DNA from: Neodontobutis hainanensis
Taxonomy: Eukaryota > Chordata > Actinopteri > Gobiiformes > Odontobutidae
Direction of reading: 5' to 3'
DNA length: 64,000 bases
Assembly (NCBI GenBank): GCA_024349245.1
Contig: JALDNG010000786.1
Coordinates: forward strand, 23,074-87,073
Part shown: positions 47,817 to 61,717 of the stretch, one piece after another
How the letters are laid out: every line of letters begins with the position of its first letter
How positions within the stretch are numbered: the first letter of the stretch is position 1
Translations under genes and position numbers: made by a program
The notes under the pieces: model-generated
Seen by the model: the letters and a program-made list of their open reading frames with translations, nothing else
Told to the model about the DNA's origin: nothing
Databases searched by the model: none

Positions 47817-50800
47817 CATTGTACAGTTGTTTGATTTTCAATATTGATCAAAGAAACCTGTAAATATTTTTCTCATGCATTCATAAATAGTTATGCTCAG
47901 CCTTTGACTGAATTCGTCGAAAAATAGTTATTATTCTTATTTGAAAGAGATTTCTTAATTTAGACCATAAAATTTTCTTGTTTTTGAAGTTTTGATTCTA
48001 TTATGATTTATACGAAATTTTTATGTATGAAAAGAATTAAAAATGCTTTTCGAAAAAACTTTTTTGAAGTCAACATTTTATGTTATAATCCACATATATG
48101 TAAAAAAAAGTTATTAAATATCTCAAACATTTAAATAATGCTTTCTGTTTGCGTAAAGCGATAAAATATGTAAAAAAACTAGATCACTCATCATTTCTCT
48201 AAAGTGTAACTCAGACAAATCGAATTTTTAAGAATAACCACAAATAAAATTTCTCTCTATCAATACAAATAAATTAAACACCTCCACAACGTTAAGAAAA
48301 ATAAAGCACAACATCTAGGTGATTGCTATTATATGGTACTATAACAACGAGTATTAATCTTCCTCTTGATTCAAAATATCGAAATAGAAATGTTGACTTT
48401 TCTTTTGTTGGTTTTATCAGAGATAATCATTTAATGTTGCATGTTTAATGTTTCATAGTAGTTTCAAGGTCGATTCTGTTTTTCATGATTATAAACCATT
48501 GTAAAAATATAGATTCCTTTTACAGGATTTTAAGACAGTTCCACATTCAAAACAATTTATTTGTATTTGGAAAAATAAATTTTAAAATGAGTTAATAAGA
48601 ATAAAATTCAACGCTTAAGACATTTTTATCATCAATATTCATAGCCTTATATTTTAGTAATTTATGAAATATCTTATCAAAATATAATTAAAGATACTAG
48701 AGAGTCATAATAAATCTTAGTTAAATCTAAATTCATAAGTGCACAAGGATAAAAAAAATAATTAAAAAATTTATTACATTTTGATTTTTAGTCCTGAAAC
48801 AAAATTCCTCAATAGAATAAGTAGTGGTTGATATTAGTATTTATGGATTGTGATTTGACATCTTTAATCAGTAGTTGAATGAATAGTTGGATTTGAGTGA
48901 ATTAAAATTAAATAACTTTCAAAAAGTAATTTTTCTAAGAGTCGTTGGATATCTTTTATCTTCGTCAAAAGAAACTGATTAAGCTTAAAAATTATAAAAA
49001 ATTCGTAGCAGCGTTTCAAATTGTTCTCTTAATCATTTTCGAAAATCGTGAGAATAAACATATTCTCTCCCTTATTATTATAAAATACTTTTAATATTCT
49101 CATTTCACTAAAGATCGTCAAATATCTCTATGTTTTCACCCACATTGAAAAAATTGGTAATTATGGTATCTTTCCGAGTAAATGCGATATCGAAGAAGAA
49201 AAAGGATAATGAAAGATTGTATCATGTTTATGTTCTCTTTTGTTTGATAAACTATTTCTTCTTTATAAATGATATTGAAGACTTCTTGATGTTACTGTGA
49301 AATTCCTCTTTCGATCCTTGATTAATCTGCTTGTAAAATTATTTTATGCTCATAAAAAGTAGCGCGAGTTCTGTTGTGAAATCATTCTAAATTTTATGGA
49401 TTAAAATGTGCTGGTTTAAATATAACACGAAAATATTGTAAATTGAAAATGAGAATAATTTGTATTTTACCTATGAAGATTTTCAATATCTGGAAACATA
49501 TGATTTTTAAATTAGTCATCAAAAGATATATGATTTAAAATGAATTTTCGTTATTTTAATCTTCTTATGATACCTCTGTAACGCGCAAATCGATGAAATT
49601 CCTTTTAAAATACTTCACATGAACCAACGTAAAATGAAGATTTACAGAATGGATAAAATATAAAAAACCAGAAAATTTACTTGTAAAATAATAATTTGTT
49701 TAACTTTGTTTTTGTGCATATGTCCGTAAAAGTGAAAACAAAAAATTTTTATCTGTATTGTAAATCCGAAACGTGAGGATCTCTATATTTGAAAGATAAT
49801 TAACATTCAAAATTAGCAGTGTGATAACATTGGTATCTTCACTTAAAAATTCTTTATAATGCACTTTTTAAAATTTTCATAAAGAATAAAAATTCACCAT
49901 TGTAAAAATCAAAGTTATATATATAAAGTTAATCATATTACTGTTTCATTAATCATAGAATTAACATTATATTAAGGAAATCTTGCGTGCACTGTTCAAG
50001 TTAGCATTATGAAGGTTTTCCCATCTCAGATTACTTACTTGAGAAATTTTAATTTTTTTACTTTAAAGAATAACACAATTTCCTGTCTTTGGATGGATTT
50101 AAATTAAACGTCATAACATAAATAAGGTTTCTCTTGATGACTCGAATTGTAAAATTTTATATCACACTATATTCACGGGAAAATCTTGCAAGTAAAACAT
50201 AAATTGACTGATTTAATTTAAAGCTAGATTTTCAACTTTGGTAAGTTTTTATTTATATTCACATCATGTTTTCTAAACAATATTAGGCGTGAGAAAAATT
50301 TATATTTATCGAAATATCAAAAATTAGAAAAAAAGTCAACAAAAATTATATTATTATATTTTACTCAAAGTTAATTTGAATTCTTGCATCAGAAATCATT
50401 CAAAATTATCTCAACTTCTGATCATACTGACATAAAATATAATTTCTTAAATGCCAGTCTGAATTAATTTAGTAACGCCTGAATAGATGGGTAATTATTT
50501 TTAAAATTTTTGATTTTATAAGTTTCATTGAGGTCATTGCAAAGTTTATATTTTCACCTATTGATCTTGTTTATATGTTTAACCAGGTTTTAAATATGTT
50601 TTCATATTGTTTGCATTTGATGAAAATTATCCTATTTTTAAAACAAAAAAATTAAGTATGCAGTCAAAACCATGAATATATTTTCATGTAAAAATAAGAT
50701 TTTAACTAATTCTATTTTTACGCAAAGGTTTCAGAAAATAAATCCCTTGAAGATGTTAATATATCGAATTTTATCTTTTGGAAAAACTCATAAATATAAA

Positions 50801-50870
50801 ACAATAGATTGATTTTAAATACATTTAGAAAATATCATAAATTTCTGAAAGACTTTAAAATTTTAAGTAC
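47817..50870. other. AT-rich stretch, one candidate exon
   Basis: On the minus strand about 49,570-49,610 reads LKGISSICALQ with donor GTATCA and could be the next exon of the gene starting at 51,539 (phase fits), but its acceptor is weak. The rest shows no gene, repeat or RNA. Confidence 0.35.
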
Positions 50871-51539
50871 CTGACGTATTCTGCGACGTTGATTTCAGAG
50901 AGTATCACAAATAAAACAGCTGTCTAAATTTTCATTTTTCATTCTTTGGTAAATATGGCATTCAAGTTAAAGTATTAATAAAATATAAACAATTTAATTT
51001 CATGTTCATTGCCGACCTTGTGTAAGTTGCCATAAACTGTCTGAAAATAACTTTTACATACTTACAATATTGCATTCAACTGAATATTAGTGTTTTACAT
51101 GTTTAAGTATACCCAGGTTTGAGCTCGTAAATGCATGGTCCACTGTGGTGATAAATTGTGATCATCAATCGTCCTCTAGTTAGACTTCTGCAGAGTTCAT
51201 CCTTTACAACAATTAGATTTTTTAATTTATTGATGGGTTTATCGTCGACTATAATTCAAATTTTAGAGTTTATGTTTTATTGTTTACATTATCAACACAA
51301 TTAATTTTATTTAAAGGAGTCTTACGATTCTTATTTAAATGATAAAAGTAAAAATAAATGTAATTTTACTGCTTAAATTTGTTCGGTGTTCTCGTATATT
51401 AACGACAGTGAGATATATAAAATCGTTTCCTGTTTATAGAAAATTAAAAATATCATTTTTCGAAGAATTATAAAATTGCACAGAGTCTTCTAAAGAGAAA
51501 ATAATAAAACAGTGTTTTTTTATTAAGTCTGCTCTCCAT
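50871..51539 (-). CDS. Multi-exon hypothetical gene, 5' part
   Basis: Four exons in one frame from an ATG: 51482-51539 (MESRLNKKTLFYYFLFRRL), 51113-51248 (DDKPINKLKNLIVVKDELC...IYHHSGPCIYELKP), 50991-51040 (QFMATYTRSAMNMKLN), 50871-50919 (VLFVILSEINVAEYV). Introns are 233, 72 and 71 nt; acceptors TTATAG, GTTATTTTCAG and GACAG, donors GTGCAA, GTATAC, GTTTAT and GTACTT. About 98 residues result and the last exon ends at a donor, so more lies at lower coordinates. The start is a basic stretch followed by aromatic-hydrophobic residues, perhaps a signal anchor or targeting peptide. I do not recognise the family. The first intron donor is the weakest element. Confidence 0.5.
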
Positions 51540-52739
51540 TTAATTTGGGTTAAAATAATGTCAAACGTTTTCTTTCAACAAATAAATTTTGATTATGGAA
51601 ACATGGGAATTATTATTTTTACATTTAATAGTTTTTCTTCGTTTTAATACGAAGTGAATCAGATCTTTAATTTAAAAATAAAATGAATGTTTTCATAGAA
51701 CGATTAGCTTCTTAATGGATATTAATTCTCAAATTTCTATCAAAAGATCGAGTTAAACATGAATGTAATCTTTATCATTGAGTATTCAGTTTATCTCATG
51801 TAAAACGACTGAAAATATGTAAATGATTTATCTTTCCCTACTAGCTACAGATTTATCAAAAATTATTACGCTTGAGTAATAATAGGTTTTAACTATTCTA
51901 ATTTAATTGAAAAAATTAAGAAATTTATTCTATTCCTTTCAATTTTTCCGAATTTAAATTTTTTTGTTTCGCTTGATGTAAAAATTATATTCAAACTGAG
52001 CAACAACCATGGAATAATAATCAATAAAAAGTCACTAGTTACTATAATAAATAAATTGATAAAATATTTTTTTAAGTGCAAATTCCTTTAACTAATTAAT
52101 AAATCATTTTAAAATCTTTTATATGTGAATACGATTGGTCAATTTATGTTGAATTTTGATTTAGTATGATGATGAATATTCCATGATTAAAAATTATAAA
52201 ATACTTCCGACTATTAACTTCTCTTTTCTCTAGTTTTATCAGCTTATAATACATGTTTTCTACTTTATTCTAAATTTAGCTCAAAGAACTTTGTTAAAAT
52301 CAAATATGTCAAATGCAATATTAATAAAAAAAGGTGCTTGATATGAATATATAACTTACTGTTGACAAATTCAAACAAAATTAACAAGTATAAAATCACA
52401 ATAGTTGTTGAAATAATTTTATAGTAATAACAAGCTTTTAATTATTATAAAAATAGTAATCTGTGTTTTTGACTAAAGAATTAAACAATAAGCTAATAGG
52501 ATTAAAATATTCCGAATATTTGATCTTTTCTTTGTAAAAAATATGACTATTAAAATTTACATACAGAAAGTTTTTAAAATTTTGGTTGAATAGTAATTTC
52601 TCATCTTATCTCAGACGATTTCGACATAGGTCGAAGAAAACGATTAAAAATAAAAAAAAATTCAAAAATATTATTTATTAAAATGTAAATTTGATTTCTA
52701 TGATAGAACTGAGCAAACCAGCCCCAAAACCTGTCGTAT
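51540..52739. other. AT-rich spacer
   Basis: Read on both strands; a 62-codon minus frame at 51,893-52,081 is low-complexity and not supported. Nothing recognised. Confidence 0.45.
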
Positions 52740-53440
52740 GCTCGCAGAGTCACAAAAATTCATCTAGAAATTGTCCAGGTAATTTTCAACAGCTTTCCCA
52801 TCTTCATTATTTGAGACTTTTCTGATTATGGGTGAAATTTCAAGTTTTGACGCATTCAAGTTCTCCTAGATTGCGTTGGTATCAGCACTACTGCTTGGAT
52901 CTATGAAATTTAACGAATGATTCTCCTTTTGGTGCTTTTATGATTGATTTAGGTTACGTAGCTCCTAAAGCAGCCTGTCATAATCTTAGATCCAGGGAGA
53001 AAACAATTTGAAATACTCTGGATCAACGTCTCCGCCTTTCTATCAAGAACATTAACTAGAAAAGCTTTTCTTTCTGTGATTCTCCCCACCCACCCAAGAA
53101 CCCAAGCCACCAAAACATGATGGCCTCAATGGTATTTATTTTTGTCCATTGTTGACTCGTCGGTTTTGAGAGGAAAACCAAGACTCCCAATTTGACAGTC
53201 CACAAGATCTAAGGTGGTCCCACCATCTATTGCAAATAATTAATATTTTGTGTTATCGTTTTTGGACCTAAACCCGCAATTTTAAAGATTTGATTATGTT
53301 TAGCTCCTGCGAGCATAAAATAGAATAGATTTAGTGATTCATTTTGTGGTATCCGTGAATGTTCAAAAAACGAATCACTTAACCTGGACCAGTCGTAGCG
53401 ACAGTTTTTGTTTATACTGCGCCATCGTCAGCTTCTTCTT
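52740..53440 (-). mobile_element. Decayed Merlin (IS1016-like) DNA transposon
   Basis: GC content rises sharply here. On the minus strand, moving down in coordinates across frameshifts and stops: SRLSDSFFEHSRIPQNESLN and AGLGPKTITQNINYLQ (zinc-ribbon end and helix-turn-helix, about 53,230-53,420); DESTMDKNKYH, then GHHVLVAWVLGWVGRITERK and FLVNVLDRKAETLIQSI (around the first catalytic Asp, about 53,010-53,160); LPGSKIMTGCFRSY (the HSD...W.AY block, with the catalytic Asp lost); and FIDPSSSADTNAI.ENL (the NHS.NFVDP...HTN.IE.LW block, about 52,860-52,910). This order is diagnostic of Merlin transposases. Several in-frame stops show it is dead. Terminal repeats not identified. Confidence 0.8.
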
Positions 53441-54408
53441 GAATTATTACAACCAAGACAATGAAATGGTGGAATGATAATTTATTCCAAAAAATACAAA
53501 ATAGCTGATTCTTTAGACGAAAAGACAGTTAAAAAAATCTTATGAGGAGGCAAAGTTGTTTTACATGCGCGTGTTCTGAGAAAATGGCGAGAGGGAACAA
53601 TGCACTAAAGATCCAAAATTTTTATTTCTAATCCATACGTGTGCTACGAAGATAATTTAAATATATAAAAATCGACGATAAAATAATTCAGTAAAATTTT
53701 TATGCGTTTTTTATTTATCTTTCAAAAATGATAAGATATTAAGTTATTTATTTTTTTATACCCAGTCGGGTCTGAAGTAAAGTACATTGCTTTCTAATTT
53801 AGGTATGCATTATAAATGCTGATATCATGTTTATTTACAATATTTATCGACATTATTAAAATAATTTCAAATAATTAAAATTAATTATTTGAATTGATAT
53901 CTTAGTAAAAAATCATAATTTTTTATTGATTGATGAAACATAACTCCTCGATGAATATAAATTCATTTTACTAAAACACCAGTTTATTACTTTTCAGAAT
54001 ATTAAATAGTTGATTTGTGAAAAAAATTATCCTTAACATAGCGGAGCATAAACTTATATGCTGCCAATACTTTGAATAAAATAATATTCACTATATGTTA
54101 TGCGCACGCATCGTTATCAGAGTCATTAAGCATTGAGAAATGACATCATTTATTCAACTTTCACGAGTAGTTTTAAAATTAGTTCAGTTTATTAATTATT
54201 TATATAAATTAAACGTTCATTTTTCGAAGTGAATATTTGTAATTTGAATGAGATAAATTTATTTTTATTTAAATTTAAAAATTTTATGGCTAAATAAATC
54301 TCAGATAATATTATGTTAAACAATTTTGAAAAAAATATCTGACAATGCAAATTATTTCATCTATTATTAATCCTTTCTCTCTGATGAACACGAAGTAATA
54401 TTTTTACA
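53441..54408. other. Spacer, Merlin upstream flank then AT-rich DNA
   Basis: Up to about 53,640 the moderate GC content suggests the 5' end of the Merlin element; beyond that AT-rich sequence without visible features. Confidence 0.4.
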
Positions 54409-54616
54409 ATGAGTCTTTTGGGTCACTTGAGTAAAGATGGATTTGATAAATATTTGAAAAAACAAACAGTGACCTACCTTGAGTGTTAATTGATGACGTC
54501 CAAGAGTTTGATGAAGCTATAGAATATATCATACATAAAAATCAACACTGCGAAAAAATTATTTTAATACCAAAATTTCAGAACGATATACTTGGGCTTA
54601 TGTCAAATTTGCCTGA
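54409..54616 (+). CDS. Two-exon start of an unidentified gene
   Basis: ATG exon 54409-54430 (MSLLGHL, donor A/GTAAAG) joins across a 53-nt intron to 54484-54616, which reads LIDDVQEFDEAIEYIIHK, then HCEKIILIPKFQNDILGLMS and NLP, ending at a GTAATC donor. The exon is much richer in charged codons than its flanks and phase is kept. A possible 12-nt microexon follows near 54,687 before a GTGAGT donor. Function unknown. The unspliced alternative (26 codons from the same ATG) is also open, so the splice is an inference. Confidence 0.42.
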
Positions 54617-57600
54617 GTAATCTTTCTTAGAGATATTTCACTCGTAAAAATAACTTTACAAAACCACCTGACCAGAAAACAACAGGAAATGTGACCGGTG
54701 AGTTGTACTGATTGACGTGTTTTATATGAAAATGTTCAAAGAATTTCATTAAAACATGGTAAAAGTAGTTTCAATTTTTTATTTGAAAATGGAAAATCAA
54801 AATTAAAGTCGTTGAAAAAACTAAGCTTAACAAATTTTATGTTTATCCTTGAAGATACATAAATTCTACCATTTAATATTTTTAAAATTAAAATATGTTT
54901 ATGAGAAAAAATTCTTTGTGTCGAAACATTATTAGCCGTTAGAATATATCTACACAGTATTAAAGTTAAATTGAATCATGCATAACATAATTTTTTGTTA
55001 TTAATAACGAGTACTGATAATTATGAATAAATAAACAAGACTATAAATTCTTTGCACCCCTCGTGATCTTCTAATTCTTTAATACTTAAAATAATGTTCA
55101 ATAGTTAATTTCTTCGAGGTAAGTTATAAAGAGCATCTTGTTGTGAAATATTAAATTGATAATTTCGATATTTGACTCGTACGGGACGGAGAAGCAAACG
55201 TTCATAATTAAGATTTACTTCAAATTTTTTATCATTGTCTTTTAACAAGCTGTTTAACTCATATTTTATGTTGTTTATATATTTGACTTTTTATCTATTA
55301 TTTTCTAGATAAAAATAATATATATCAAAAATTTACGTTTTGATATTACATAATTTATTTCTGTTTAACTCAGCACAAAATTTCGCGATCTATGTTTGAC
55401 ATTTAAAAACAATTTTAAGTTTATCTATGTGTAAAAACTTATTTTAACCCCTGTTAAATAGATAGGATGTCCTCAAATTTCTTTGCATCTATTATAACTC
55501 GACTTTTCAGAATATTTTGCATACATTATAATTCGCATATTTAGCAATTATTTGTATCAATATTGATAAAATCTTGTAAATCGTATAAGCGTTAGGTTTT
55601 AATCTGTAAATAATTGCCTTTGAATGGAAGAAATTTGTTAAAATCGTTTCTTCCAGAATCAGTGGATTAACCATTCTTTTTTAAGATATCATGCAAAGAA
55701 AACTTGTCAAGATTAAAATAAAAACATTTTTGAAATGTTAATATCGCAGTTATAACTAAAAATAGTTTGGGTCTGGGAAATGAAAAGTGTACATTTATTT
55801 CAGCTTTTATGTTTCAATAGAAAATGATAAAAGGAGTGTAATGTTCTGGGAAAATATATTTAAATCAAATCGTTGTCAGTTTTTGAGATAAGCACAAATA
55901 TAATTACATAAATTAACACGATTTAAATTTTATGGTAGAATCTTGTGTGATGTTTATATAAATATAAAAGGAAGATACAATCCAGCCTCCATACGAGATT
56001 CATATTTTTACTGGTTTTTGAAATTAAATGATTTTCTAGTTGTTTATTCCAGACAATAATTTCTCAAATACTTTAAATAAAAATTCTTAAACAGAAGAAA
56101 TATTTTTTGTGTTCCTCCATGTGAAATCGACAAAATTTATTCGCTTCAGTTGATTAAATGAGTATCTCATTAATTAATTTATACTTTGAATCAAAACGAA
56201 ATAAGAATCCAAAGTTAATTATTTAAAACCCTCAATTGAGAAAAATAAAATTGAAAAATCAATGATAATTTGGACAATGTTATAAATTAACACCCAAATA
56301 ATTTATGTTAAAAAATTTGTTAACAGCGCTAATGTGATTCTATTTTTTGTATAATTTAACTAAATTCAACAATATAGTGAAATAATTCTTTTGGATATTG
56401 CGCTTCAACAGTAATTCATTGTGAAAAAGTGGTAATACGTAACTGCATATTTCATGCAGTTTTTAAATTCGCAATTTTAATATTACTCTAGTTCATTTAA
56501 TTGTTTGGATTTTCGCTGAATTATTGGGATAAAAACTGACTTTGATTCATATTCAAGAATAAATCTCACACATGTTTGATTTGAGAACCATCCCTTTGTA
56601 TAATTGTTCCAAGTATATAAATTTAAAAAATAGCCACAATCGTATGGAAATATGACTTATAGATGCTTCAATTCTTATTCATACATCTGTATGATTTGTA
56701 GTCTTTTGACCTGGAATTTTTCCTTATATTCTTTAAATAATCGCATTTTGCACGTTGCTTTTGAGAATTTAGGACAAAATATCTTTTACAAAAATTTATG
56801 GCATTCTCAGTTATGTTTAAATTCAAAAATTATAATATTTCTGCTTAATAATAAATACCTCCAATTAAAATTTCAAATTTTAGTTACATTAAAGATTAAA
56901 CACATGCTTCATCTTTTTTTAACTTAGATGAGTCCAGAAAATTGACTATCAAGTTTTTATAATATTATGGTTAATCTCATATTGCTTGAGTTTCTATTTG
57001 ACCTTCGCATTTGTAAAATTATGCAGTGGTTTTCGTCTTAAAAACACAAAAATATTATTTTACAATCAACATAACTGAAAGAAGATATTTTATAAAATTT
57101 GTACTTATTTAAAATCACACACATTTTACATGTTGATACATCAAGGCATCAAATAGGTATAAATAAACGAATTTCATAATGTATAAATACTATTTATTTT
57201 ATCGTAGGTTTTTACCTTTAAAACTTAAATCTTTGAAGATTAAATGTGAGAGAAATGTAAAATAAATATATAACTGAATGTGGTGATTGAAATGAAAATA
57301 TTTCATATTTTACAGATTCGATAGTTTTATTAAATAAAAATAATTTATATTGAATTATTTTTACATCTTTATAGAAACAACGTTTATTCATAATATAAAT
57401 TAAAAACCTAAAATTTTCGAAATATTTGAATAAAAAACGGAAAATGTTTAAAATTAAATCCACTAGATCGATATTTTATGAAAATATACTTTGAAACGTA
57501 TTAAGGTATTGATTTTACGAATATAAGGTTTAAAAAAATTAAATAACATTTCAGAAATGATCATGATTCCTCTTTAAGTTCATAGAATAATTTCTTCCTT

Positions 57601-59870
57601 CAGATTAAAATTTATTTTTACTGATTTTGTTTAAGGGAATAATGATTAACATTCATATCGTTCTTATGATCATTCAAAAGGTGAACGCATAATATCTTTT
57701 TAACAATATTATTGTTGGCAGATATGGATATATTAGAGAACTTTTATAAATTTAACCTTATATAAATTCCTGCATATAAGACTATATATAATTTGATAAC
57801 TGTGGCTTTTTATTAAATTTACCATTTTCTGTTATAAATATTTTTTGTGTCGATTGAACAGACAAAAATTTGAATGATCTTCCTAAGAATACTAGAAAGT
57901 TAAAATAAAGAAAAAAGTTCAATGTTCCCACATTAGTGGGCCTCGAACAAACAAATTTAAAATCTTGTAAAAAGTCATAAATCTAGCTCCCTGATCTTTA
58001 TTACTGCATGCATTTATTGAAATCAGTGTAATCTCTATTTTTGTAAGTCATAGAATTTGTCCATTTGATTTATTCAACCTATTTTTTATACTTTTTCTAT
58101 TCGAGTAATAATTTGATCCAATTAGCTGAATAAGAAGTCTGAAAAGTTAAATTTTAATACGGGAACGAAGAAGCAGTTAACTGGTAAGTTTTTTTCAAAC
58201 TCGCAACGAAAAAAAATTGTCAGGTCAGTGAGAAGCTTATTTAAGTATTGATGAAGGATTCATTAAAACTAATAAAACACCAAACAGTGTTGAGATCGTG
58301 TGACTTCTTCAAAAAGAAATAGATATGAAAGGAAAATTATCGACCTGAATTTTCAGAAAAAACCATCACTTTCAAAAGTATGGAGAAAAATCAAAAAGTA
58401 AAAGTTCACAACAGTTACAAATTCTAAAATTAAAAATAACCATAGATATTGATATTATTGATAATCAATCTAGAATATACATAAAATCTTGAGATATTCA
58501 AGATTCTGATGAATTTTATTTTAAAATAATAACTTTGTTTTGATAACGAATGCATAAAAATCAGAAATAGATTCAATATTTTTTGTATATTTTAAAATTA
58601 TTATGAAAAATACAAAAAATAGTTAATTAAATGTAACTTAAAGATCAAGATCACATGCATATTTTCATATTTCTATTAATCTAATGAAATCATTGATTTT
58701 TTATTTTTGATATTACCCTTTTTAAAATAATTGGCGAGTAATATCAAATGAACAAGCATAAGCAAAATATACAAAATTTAATTTTAGGTTTAAATATTAA
58801 CTTTGAAAAGAGCTAGTTTATTTTAGAAATTTTGCCATTTAACAATTAAATAATCAACAGATTTTTGATAAAGTTACGGGGAAAAATTTACATATCTGAA
58901 TATATTCTTTATAAAGTCTGATCTTTCCTCGAGGAAAGAGAATTAATGCTAATTTTTGCGCATATATCTAAACTTGTGATATTTTAAAAACGTTACTACT
59001 TTTTAAAGTTTTGTGTGACGAAAATGCTCTTGGAGATCTAAACAGATACTTTCACATTTTGAAAAAAATCTTGAAAAGTATAAAGATATTAATTAATTGT
59101 ATTAATAATATAAATGCTAAATTTCTGCAATGTTTATACAATAAACAAAGAAGAGAAGACAAAAATAAAATCGAGCCTAGGGATGGTAAAGATTTATAAA
59201 TGAATAAAAAATCATAAAATTTTCTTCTCATAAATTTAATTTTGAACTTTGAAATCTAAAAATCAGTTTGAAACAACATAAGAAACTAATTGAAAACCTT
59301 TCATAGAATATTTTTAAAAAGGTGAGAAATATGTATTTTGTTAAGAAATTTCATCAAAAGATAATTTTAGATTGTTTTGATTTTACTTACTTTTAACAAG
59401 CGGGAATTCGAATGGAATAAATTATTTAATTTAAACTATCCTTAATATATTTCAAATGTTTTGAAAAAATTTAAGATATAATCAATAATCAGAAATTTAA
59501 CATGTTTGGATAAAAAGACAAAATTTGGCTGGTTCCTAGAATCATGTTAAAGTATAATACTCCTTTCCCATTTGAAAAAAACCATTAAATATATAAATAA
59601 CACTCAGATTTTATAAATGGGATTATTAAAGTTTTAAACACCATGAAAAAAATTAAAATTAAAAACGTTCATAAATTGACTTTTTATCCCAAATCAATAA
59701 ATCTCTTACAATATTTCTTATCAAATCTTTTGTAGTAACTGTATCATAGTCAGAGTTTTTATAATCTAGAATCATTTTTGATAATGATTAATATATACTT
59801 ATGATCGTTATAATTCTAACAGGTCGATTGGGAACTCGTACGAATGCACATTTTTATATAAATCTGAACA
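54617..59870. other. AT-rich stretch, no supported gene
   Basis: A minus ATG frame at 55,098-55,205 (35 codons, MNVCFSVPYESNIEI...) has a coding-like composition. ORFs at 56,652-56,927 (plus), 57,218-57,463 (minus) and 59,011-59,199 (plus) are AT-driven frames without recognisable content. Confidence 0.35.
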
Positions 59871-60026
59871 ATGTCTTATGATGATTTTGGAAGTGGCATC
59901 ACAGTTAAACATTTCAAAGACACCAAAGGCTACTTATTACAGATTTACACGTGTTACAATAACACGGGATTTAAAGTTTTGTTCTCGATAGATCTCAGCG
60001 TTGAATATATTTTAAAACTAATTTAA
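59871..60026 (+). CDS. Small ORF, 51 codons
   Basis: ATG-led frame MSYDDFGSGITVKHFKDTK then GYLLQIYTCYNNTGFKVL and SIDLSVEYILKLI, ending TAA. It stands out from the AT-rich flanks in GC content and in Gly, Asp, Thr and Lys codons. A 24-nt GT-AG stretch inside (GTTACA...TTAAAG) could be an intron without changing the frame. No family recognised; it may be one exon of a larger gene. Confidence 0.35.
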   Translation: MSYDDFGSGITVKHFKDTKGYLLQIYTCYNNTGFKVLFSIDLSVEYILKLI

Positions 60027-61717
60027 AGATCAAAGATAGAGTATTTATATAATTTGAAAATGTTTGATTATCAATAAAATAATTTTCCCTTCTTGGGTTA
60101 TTTTTTAAATGTTCTAATAAATTAAAATGTGCAACATGTTGTCTAGGAGCTATAAAAACCAAACAGATAAACTCTATAATGTACGCTCCTAACTAAATTC
60201 ATCGTAGTTGTTAATAAAAGACAATAAATAACTTAAAATTTACTTATGATACTTTATAGACAATTTATTACAAAATTTAAAACGTGTGTCAGCAAAATAA
60301 TCAATAACAGACATCAAGTATGAACTAACGATTTTCGAAAAATTAGAGCATTCATGATTATGGAGAATAAAAAAATAAAATATTTTCAACCAAAATTAAC
60401 AATATTTTATGCAAAATAAAATTTAATAACTTGTTAAACAACGCTGCTTTCAAAAATTTTAATTTTTAAAAAATTAATCTAGAATTTAAAAATATCTTAA
60501 CTTAATACAATATAAACGAATGGAAAAATAATCTATTCATAACTTTGCATAAATTTATTCAGTATAACTGCTAAATTTAACAAAGTTTGAATGTTGTATT
60601 TTACGACATTTTTCTTCGAAATATCAGCTATTTGAGAAATTTTAATTCTCTTCAAAAATGTACACAGAATGAAAACAACAAAACTAAAATATACATAATT
60701 ACTTATGTTTCTGATTTTGATTTAAAATTGAAATTTTCATTTTATTAGTCAATCTAAAACACAATTACGCAATGATATTATTTCAAAAATGAATTAAACA
60801 CATCTTGCTTGCAGTTCGGATTATAAAAGTAATTTTTTCTGCGTACTCTAAAAAAATATTGATGTTGAGACAATTAATACAAAGATCCATCTTATTTCCA
60901 TCAACCATTCATTTTTATAAAGATTGAAAAATTTGATTAAACTTGCCTCTAAAATGAAATTTACTTTTGAAAAATAAAAAAATATTGCTCTTCATCAAAT
61001 TGACGAAGCTTTTTTTGAAGTTTAGATTTTTTTCTTTTAAATTTATAGATTACAAGTTAAATTAAAGTCAACACATAAAAGTAAAAAATAATGACAAAAA
61101 ATCATTTTTATTTACAGAAAGAAGTATGAAATTATATTTTCTAAAGTAATTTGTTTTTATACAATAGTTGTCATATTAATAAGAACAGGAAGGTATAGAA
61201 CTATGTTTCTAATGAATTATGCATAAATGAACCATCTTAAAAAATTTTAAAATTATTTTATCATTTAATAGTAATTTTTATACATTTAACATTTTAAGAA
61301 CATCGTGTTACCCTCATATAAAAATAAATAACATAAATCATTTTGAAGCATCATTACTTAAAAATATTATATTATATTTCCTCTGAGACTTTGAGTTCAT
61401 AATATTTTAAAAATTTTGCACATGACTAATATTTAAAGAGATATTCTTCTTTATAATAGTCATATGTTATCCTCATAACACGCTAAAATATAATATCAAA
61501 AAATCAGAATTGATGTTATTTATGGTTTCACATTACTGAATAAATTATTACAAATTATAAAAAATAATAATCATTTTTAATTGTTATTTTAAATCTCATA
61601 ACAAAATGTAATTAAACTATATTAATTTTCGTAAGTCATACAAGCCTATAAAATGGAAATTATTTCCAGAAAAAGACGAATATCTGAAACGAATGTGTTA
61701 AATTTATTATTAATATT
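60027..61717. other. AT-rich spacer
   Basis: No gene, RNA or repeat seen on either strand. Confidence 0.5.
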
